A program made the position numbers and the translations under genes. Of a stretch of 64,000 nt of DNA, positions 60,027 through 64,000 are shown piece after piece. This stretch comes from CAYMYN01 sp964394665 (lineage in GTDB: Bacteria > Planctomycetota > UBA1135 > GCA-002686595), in NCBI GenBank assembly GCA_964394665.1, contig CAYMYN010000007.1, positions 92,411 through 156,410 of the forward strand, given 5' to 3'. The notes beneath the pieces were generated by a model. That model ran no database searches. It had not been told where the DNA came from and was given only the letters and a program-made list of their open reading frames with translations. Each line of letters starts with the position of its first letter. Position 1 is the first letter of the stretch.

Positions 60027-63023
60027 TCAGAACGGCCCGCCGCGCCGCTCGGCGAGCTCCTGGGCCCAGTGCCCGGCCTCCTCCGCGCGCCCCCACAGGC
60101 GGTAGACCAGCTCGAGCTTGAAGACCGCTTCGAGGGTGCGCGGGTCGGTCGGGCCGTGGCACCGGGAGAGCCGTCGCTCGGCCTCGAGCAGCAGCTCCTC
60201 GGCCTCGAGGAAACGCCCCTGGCCGCCCACGGCGACGGCCAGCAGGTAGGCGGCCCGGCCGTGGCGCGCATCGTCGGGCCCCAGCACGCGCCGGTAGTGA
60301 TCGCGCACGGAGCGCGCGATGGGCTCGGCCTCGGGATACCGGTCGAGCAGCGAGAGCGCGTCGGCGAGCTCCGCGCGGGCGTCGTTCAGCAGGCCCTCGT
60401 CCTCCCCGCGCGAGACCTCCAGTTCGTCCACGAGGGCCTCGAGTCGCTCGACCTTCCCGTGCAGATCGCCCTGCGCCCCGCGCAGGATCGCCAGGTTGAT
60501 GCGCGAACGCAGGGTGGCCGGATCGAGGGCCCCGAGGATCGCCGTCTCGCGCGCCAGCAGGTCGAGGGTGAGCTCCTCGGCCTCGCCCGCGCGCCCCTGG
60601 CGATGCACCACGTGGGTGAGCGCCTTGCGCAGCCCGAGCGCCTGCGGATGATCGGCGCCGAGCACCCGCTCCGCGCGGGCCAACAGCTCGCGGTACAGGG
60701 TCTCGGCCTCGACGCGCCGCCCCTGGTCGGCGCGCAGGGCGGCCAAGCTCGCCGCGGCGCGCAGGGTGTCGGGGTGATCGTCGCCCAGGGAACGCGCCCA
60801 GCGTTCGTGCAGGGGTTCGAGCAACTCCGCGGCCTCCGGCAGGCGGCCCGCGTCGCGCAGGAGGTCGCCGAGGTTGTGGGCGGCCACCAAGGTGTCGGGG
60901 TGCTCGGGGCCGAGCAACTCGCGTTGGAGCTCGAGCACGCGCCGCAGGAGCGGCTCGGCGAGGTCCGCGCGTTCGCCCGCGAGGTGGTGCCCGGCGAGGT
61001 TCGAGAGCGCGCCCAGGGTGGCGCGGTGGCGTTCCCCGAAGATCGCCCGCCGCCCCTCCAGGACCTCCTCGAAGAGCGCCCGCGCCCGCTCGGACTCGCC
61101 CGACCGGGCGCAGGCGATCGCCAGGCTCCCGGCGATGTCCAGGGTCTCCGCGTGTCGCGGCCCCAGCACGCGGCGGGCGCGCGCGAGGGTCTCCGTCAAC
61201 AACTCGCGCGCCTCCTCGCGCCGCCCCAGGCGCAGGTGGAGGGTCGCCAGGCTGGCGGCCGCCGAGAAGGTGTCCGCGTCGTCCGCGCCCAGCAGCCGCT
61301 GGGAATCCTCGAGCGCGCCCTCGGCGATGCCCAGGGCCTCGTCGTAGCGCCCCAGCTTGCGCAGGGACACCGCCAGGGCGACCCGCGCCCGCAGGGCAGC
61401 ACGCGGATCGGCCGCCGCGCCCGCGCTGCGCAGGGCCGCGATCCGCGCCAGGTGCGCTTCGGCCTGGCCGTAGAGCCCGAGGGACGCGTAGGAGCCGGCG
61501 ATCGCCTCGCGCACGCCGGCCTCGACCAGGGGCTGATCGACGAAGCGGCCGCCGGGCGCGGCGTCGAGGGCGATGCGCGCCGAGGCCAGGTCGAGCACGT
61601 CCGCCAGGCGCGCGTCGCGGCCCCGGCCCGCCTCCTCGCTCGGACGCACCGAGCCCAGCACGACCTCGTTCAAGAACTCGAGCACCGCCTGCGTGACGGC
61701 CCCCTGGGCGCGCGCCCGTTCCTCGGCCCGTCGCGCCCGCTGCGTCTCCTCGCGCTGCCCCTCGAGGGCCAGGTCGAGGTCCGCGTTCGCCCGCACCGCC
61801 GCCGCCAGGCCCATTCCCGTGCCCAGCACGCCGAGCACGAGCGTCCCGCTCACGAGCACCACCGCGGCGGAGAGCGCGCGATGGCGCTGGACGAGCTTGC
61901 GCACGCGGTAGAGCGCGCTCGGCGGCGCGGCCTCGACCGGGTGGCCGCCCAGGAACCGTTCGAGGTCCGCCGCCAGGGCGAAGGCCGTCGGGTAGCGCCG
62001 CGCCGGGTCCTTCTCGAGACAGCGCAGCACGATCCAGTCGAGGTCGGCGGGGACCGCGCCGGCGCCCGGGCGGGAGCTGGGTCGGGGCGGATCCTCCTCC
62101 AGCACCGCGCGCGAGATGTGCGCCAGGCCCGCGCCGTTCGTCCGGGACGTCTCGAAGGGCGGGGCGCCCGCGAGCAGCTCGTAGAGCAGGGCTCCCAGCG
62201 CATACACGTCGGCGCGGGTGTCGACCCGCGGGTCGCCCAGGAGCTGTTCGGGACTCATGTAGGCGGGCGTCCCGATCACGTCGCCTTCGCGCGTGAGCCC
62301 CGACGCGTCCTCGGGCGGCGCGAGCGCCTTGGCGATCCCGAAGTCGATCACCTTGGGCAGGGGCCTGTCGTCGACGGTCGCCACCAACACGTTGGAGGGC
62401 TTCACGTCGCGGTGCACGACGCCCTTCTGGTGGGCGTGCTGGATCGCCAGGGCCACCTCGCGCAGGAGCTCGATGCGCTGTCGCAGGGTCAACTCGCGCC
62501 GCCGGCAGTAGTCCGTCAGGGGCTCGCCCTCGACCAGCTCCATGACGAAGTACGGCCGCCCACCGTCGGTCGCGCCGGCGTCCAGGACGCGCGCGATGTG
62601 CGGGTGGTCCATCAGCGAGAGAGCCTGGCGCTCGACCTCGAAGCGCGCGATGACGCGCCGCGTGTCCATGCCGAGCTTCACCACCTTGAGGGCCACCTCG
62701 CGCCGCACCGGGGCCTCCTGGCGCGCGCGGAAGACGCGCCCGAAGCCGCCCGCGCCGAGCTCGGAGAGCAGGACGTAGGGCCCGATGCGGGCGCCGATCT
62801 CGAGGTCCCCCGCCGCGCCGCGCGCCGCGAGGACCGGCGGCCGCGGCCGGCGCTCGAGGGCCAGGCGCTCGGCGTGTTCGTGCGCGCCGAGCAGCGCCTC
62901 CACGCGCGCCGCCAACGCCGCGTCCTGCTTGCGCAGCGCCTCCACGAACCCCGGCCGCAGCTCGGGGCGCAACTCGAGGGCGTCGAGGAAGACGTCCTTG
63001 GCGTCGGCTCCACCCGCGTTCAT
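60027..63023 (-). CDS. Ser/Thr protein kinase with TPR sensor region
   Basis: The 998-residue protein has a complete kinase domain: GAGGFGRV (90-97), VALK Lys 113, HRDVKPSN (204-211), DFG (227-229) and GTPAYMSPEQ. One membrane span follows at about residues 385-410. From about residue 480 to the end it has tandem TPR-like repeats of the kinesin-light-chain style (LRVALAVSLRKLGRYDEALGIAEGALE, LSNLAGHHLAGERADLAEPLLRRVLEL). Its ATG overlaps the ECF sigma stop by 4 bp, so both are made together. In planctomycetes such kinases pair with ECF factors and probably regulate them by phosphorylation. Confidence 0.93.
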   Translation of the reverse strand: MNAGGADAKDVFLDALELRPELRPGFVEALRKQDAALAARVEALLGAHEHAERLALERRPRPPVLAARGAAGDLEIGARIGPYVLLSELGAGGFGRVFRARQEAPVRREVALKVVKLGMDTRRVIARFEVERQALSLMDHPHIARVLDAGATDGGRPYFVMELVEGEPLTDYCRRRELTLRQRIELLREVALAIQHAHQKGVVHRDVKPSNVLVATVDDRPLPKVIDFGIAKALAPPEDASGLTREGDVIGTPAYMSPEQLLGDPRVDTRADVYALGALLYELLAGAPPFETSRTNGAGLAHISRAVLEEDPPRPSSRPGAGAVPADLDWIVLRCLEKDPARRYPTAFALAADLERFLGGHPVEAAPPSALYRVRKLVQRHRALSAAVVLVSGTLVLGVLGTGMGLAAAVRANADLDLALEGQREETQRARRAEERARAQGAVTQAVLEFLNEVVLGSVRPSEEAGRGRDARLADVLDLASARIALDAAPGGRFVDQPLVEAGVREAIAGSYASLGLYGQAEAHLARIAALRSAGAAADPRAALRARVALAVSLRKLGRYDEALGIAEGALEDSQRLLGADDADTFSAAASLATLHLRLGRREEARELLTETLARARRVLGPRHAETLDIAGSLAIACARSGESERARALFEEVLEGRRAIFGERHRATLGALSNLAGHHLAGERADLAEPLLRRVLELQRELLGPEHPDTLVAAHNLGDLLRDAGRLPEAAELLEPLHERWARSLGDDHPDTLRAAASLAALRADQGRRVEAETLYRELLARAERVLGADHPQALGLRKALTHVVHRQGRAGEAEELTLDLLARETAILGALDPATLRSRINLAILRGAQGDLHGKVERLEALVDELEVSRGEDEGLLNDARAELADALSLLDRYPEAEPIARSVRDHYRRVLGPDDARHGRAAYLLAVAVGGQGRFLEAEELLLEAERRLSRCHGPTDPRTLEAVFKLELVYRLWGRAEEAGHWAQELAERRGGPF

Positions 63024-63592
63024 GCCGGTTCGTCGTGCCCGAGCAACTCAGCCAAGCGCGCCCGGGCGTAGGCCCACTCGCGCATCACCGTGCGCTCGGA
63101 GACTTCCAGCGCGTGGGCCGTCTCCTCCACGTCGAGCCCGGCGAAGAAGCGCAGGCGCGCGACCTCCGCCGCGCGCGCATCCTCCGCCCCGAGCACGTCG
63201 AGGGCATCGTTCAGCGCGAGCAACCGATCGGGATCGTCCTCCACGCCGAGGTCGCACACGGTGATCGGCACGCGCTCGCGGTTGCCGCCGCGTTTCTCGC
63301 TCTTGACCCTGCGCGCGTGGTCGACGAGCACGCGCCGCATGGCCTCGGCCGCGGCGCCGAAGAAGTGCCGCCGGCTCTTCCAGTCCATGCCGCGGTCGTC
63401 CACCAGCCGCAGCCAGGCCTCGTGCACGAGCGCGGTGGCCTCGAGGGTGTGCTGGGCGCGTTCGCCCGCCATGCGCCGGCGGGCGATCTGGCGCAGCTCG
63501 TCGTACACGATCGGCAAGAGCTCCGCCCAGGCCTGCTGGTCGTCCCCGCAGTCCCTGAGCAGCCTCGTGACCCGTTCCTTGGCAGGTTCCAT
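63020..63592 (-). CDS. ECF-type RNA polymerase sigma factor
   Basis: The 190-residue protein has region 2 (LLPIVYDELRQIARRRMAGERAQHTLEATALVHEAWLRLV and the DNA-melting RRHFFGAAAEAMRRVLVDHARR) and region 4 (AEVARLRFFAGLDVEETAHALEVSERTVMREWAYARARL), joined by a short linker. This is the ECF type common in planctomycetes. Start ATG 63592 is used. No anti-sigma gene is adjacent; the kinase that follows by 4-bp overlap is the likely controller. Its target promoters are not visible in the window. Confidence 0.93.
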   Translation of the reverse strand: MEPAKERVTRLLRDCGDDQQAWAELLPIVYDELRQIARRRMAGERAQHTLEATALVHEAWLRLVDDRGMDWKSRRHFFGAAAEAMRRVLVDHARRVKSEKRGGNRERVPITVCDLGVEDDPDRLLALNDALDVLGAEDARAAEVARLRFFAGLDVEETAHALEVSERTVMREWAYARARLAELLGHDEPA

Positions 63593-63896
63593 CCGCAGCG
63601 CGCGCACAGCCCGATCCGCACCCGACGCCCGGCCGGGGCGCCTCCGACCCCATCCGTGGCGCGATCCGAACCCTCCGGGTGCCAGGGCGCGACCCGGATT
63701 CTGTCCCCAACCGGTCCCCGGGGCGAGCCCCCCGTCGGGCGCTTGACAGTCCCCCGCTCCCCGTGGTCCAAGGGTCCCGCGAGCCGGAAGCCGCCTCCGC
63801 CGTGGTGGCCGAGCTCTCCCTCGTCCCCACCCCCTTGCGTCGCCGCCCGCCCCCACGGCCGGCCCGCGGCGTACCCGACTCCGATTCGAACCGCAG
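63593..63896. promoter_or_regulatory. Divergent promoter region
   Basis: About 300 bases separate the ECF sigma gene (minus) from the RRM protein gene (plus). A TTGACA at 63743-63748 is a perfect -35 for the plus strand, but no good -10 stands 16-18 bases downstream, and it lies about 150 bases before the start codon. No gene was seen. Confidence 0.3.
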
Positions 63897-64000
63897 ATGG
63901 GCAGGAAGCTCTACGTCGGCAATCTCAGCTACGACACCACCGAGGACTCCCTGCGCGCGGCCTTCGGCGAGAAGGGCGCGAACGTCACGCGGGTCGACAT
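63897..64000 (+). CDS. RRM-type RNA-binding protein, N-terminal fragment
   Basis: Only 34 codons are present before the window ends. The start MGRKLYVGNLSYDTTEDSLRAAF contains the RNP2 motif LYVGNL and the first helix of an RNA recognition motif, as in small Rbp proteins of cyanobacteria and planctomycetes. These bind single-stranded RNA. The ATG at 63897 gives the expected N-terminus. The conserved RNP1 lies beyond the edge, so only the family is certain. Confidence 0.85.
   Translation, partial: MGRKLYVGNLSYDTTEDSLRAAFGEKGANVTRVD

Noticed and set aside
58101..63071. 1656-codon open frame on the plus strand opposite the kinase and CRTAC1 genes
   Set aside because: It is a shadow of well-supported minus-strand genes, with no recognisable domain.
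63743..63748. Perfect TTGACA as a promoter of the RRM gene
   Set aside because: No matching -10 at the right distance, and it lies about 150 bases before the start, so it was mentioned only in the region note.

Overview
The window is very GC-rich (roughly 70% or more) and almost fully coding. Many genes start at GTG or TTG, few have a clear Shine-Dalgarno, and many stop/start pairs overlap by 4 bp. Several features together point to a planctomycete or close relative in the PVC superphylum. These are a GreA with a very long N-terminal extension (the form known from Chlamydia), Ser/Thr kinases fused to WD40-like or TPR sensor halves, an ECF-type sigma factor coupled to such a kinase, tandem CRTAC1/ASPIC-UnbV beta-propeller lipoproteins, and a MoxR/DUF58/Bat operon. 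The assignment is inferred; the window has no rRNA or other direct marker.

Left part (1-13.6 kb): a truncated membrane protein gene and a HEAT-like lipoprotein (minus) face an outer-membrane barrel protein, a vanadium-haloperoxidase-type lipoprotein and a carboxypeptidase-regulatory-like protein (plus). A translation and RNA-maturation block follows: tmRNA and smpB (trans-translation), tRNA-Leu(CAG), rsmG, tRNA-Trp and a PcnB-type poly(A) polymerase. After a 457-bp gene-free stretch ending in a strong terminator hairpin comes an unidentified secreted protein. Next is a minus-strand set: dus, a BaiN/HI0933-type flavoprotein and a DUF1294 membrane protein. A hairpin-rich leader precedes dus.

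Middle (13.9-27.2 kb): a probably inactive amidohydrolase homologue, an RlmI-type rRNA methyltransferase, the long GreA, an ArsR-methyltransferase fusion next to ahcY (S-adenosylhomocysteine recycling), ackA, gluQ with tRNA-Asn, and a thioredoxin-like/TPR secreted protein whose 3' end runs into the tRNA.

Bat region (27.4-35.6 kb): eight tightly packed plus-strand genes (moxR, DUF58, a lipoprotein with BatD-like features, batA, batB, batC-like TPR, batD, and a WbsX/GH99-like gene) that look like one transcript for a membrane-anchored chaperone/VWA complex.

Right part (35.7-64 kb): a DEAD-box helicase; a five-gene minus-strand redox cluster (hemerythrin, di-haem lipoprotein, mono-haem cytochrome lipoprotein, flavin-type split barrel, and a split-barrel/GAF/winged-helix regulator) divergent from an RND efflux pair; an RlmA-type methyltransferase; two divergent coiled-coil proteins; a kinase with a WD40-like sensor; a zinc alcohol dehydrogenase; a three-gene lipoprotein operon (two CRTAC1-type, one TPR); an ECF sigma/kinase-TPR pair; and the start of an RRM RNA-binding protein. 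The redox cluster with its unusual regulator is the best candidate for an undescribed system. No CRISPR array, prophage, insertion sequence or origin was seen.
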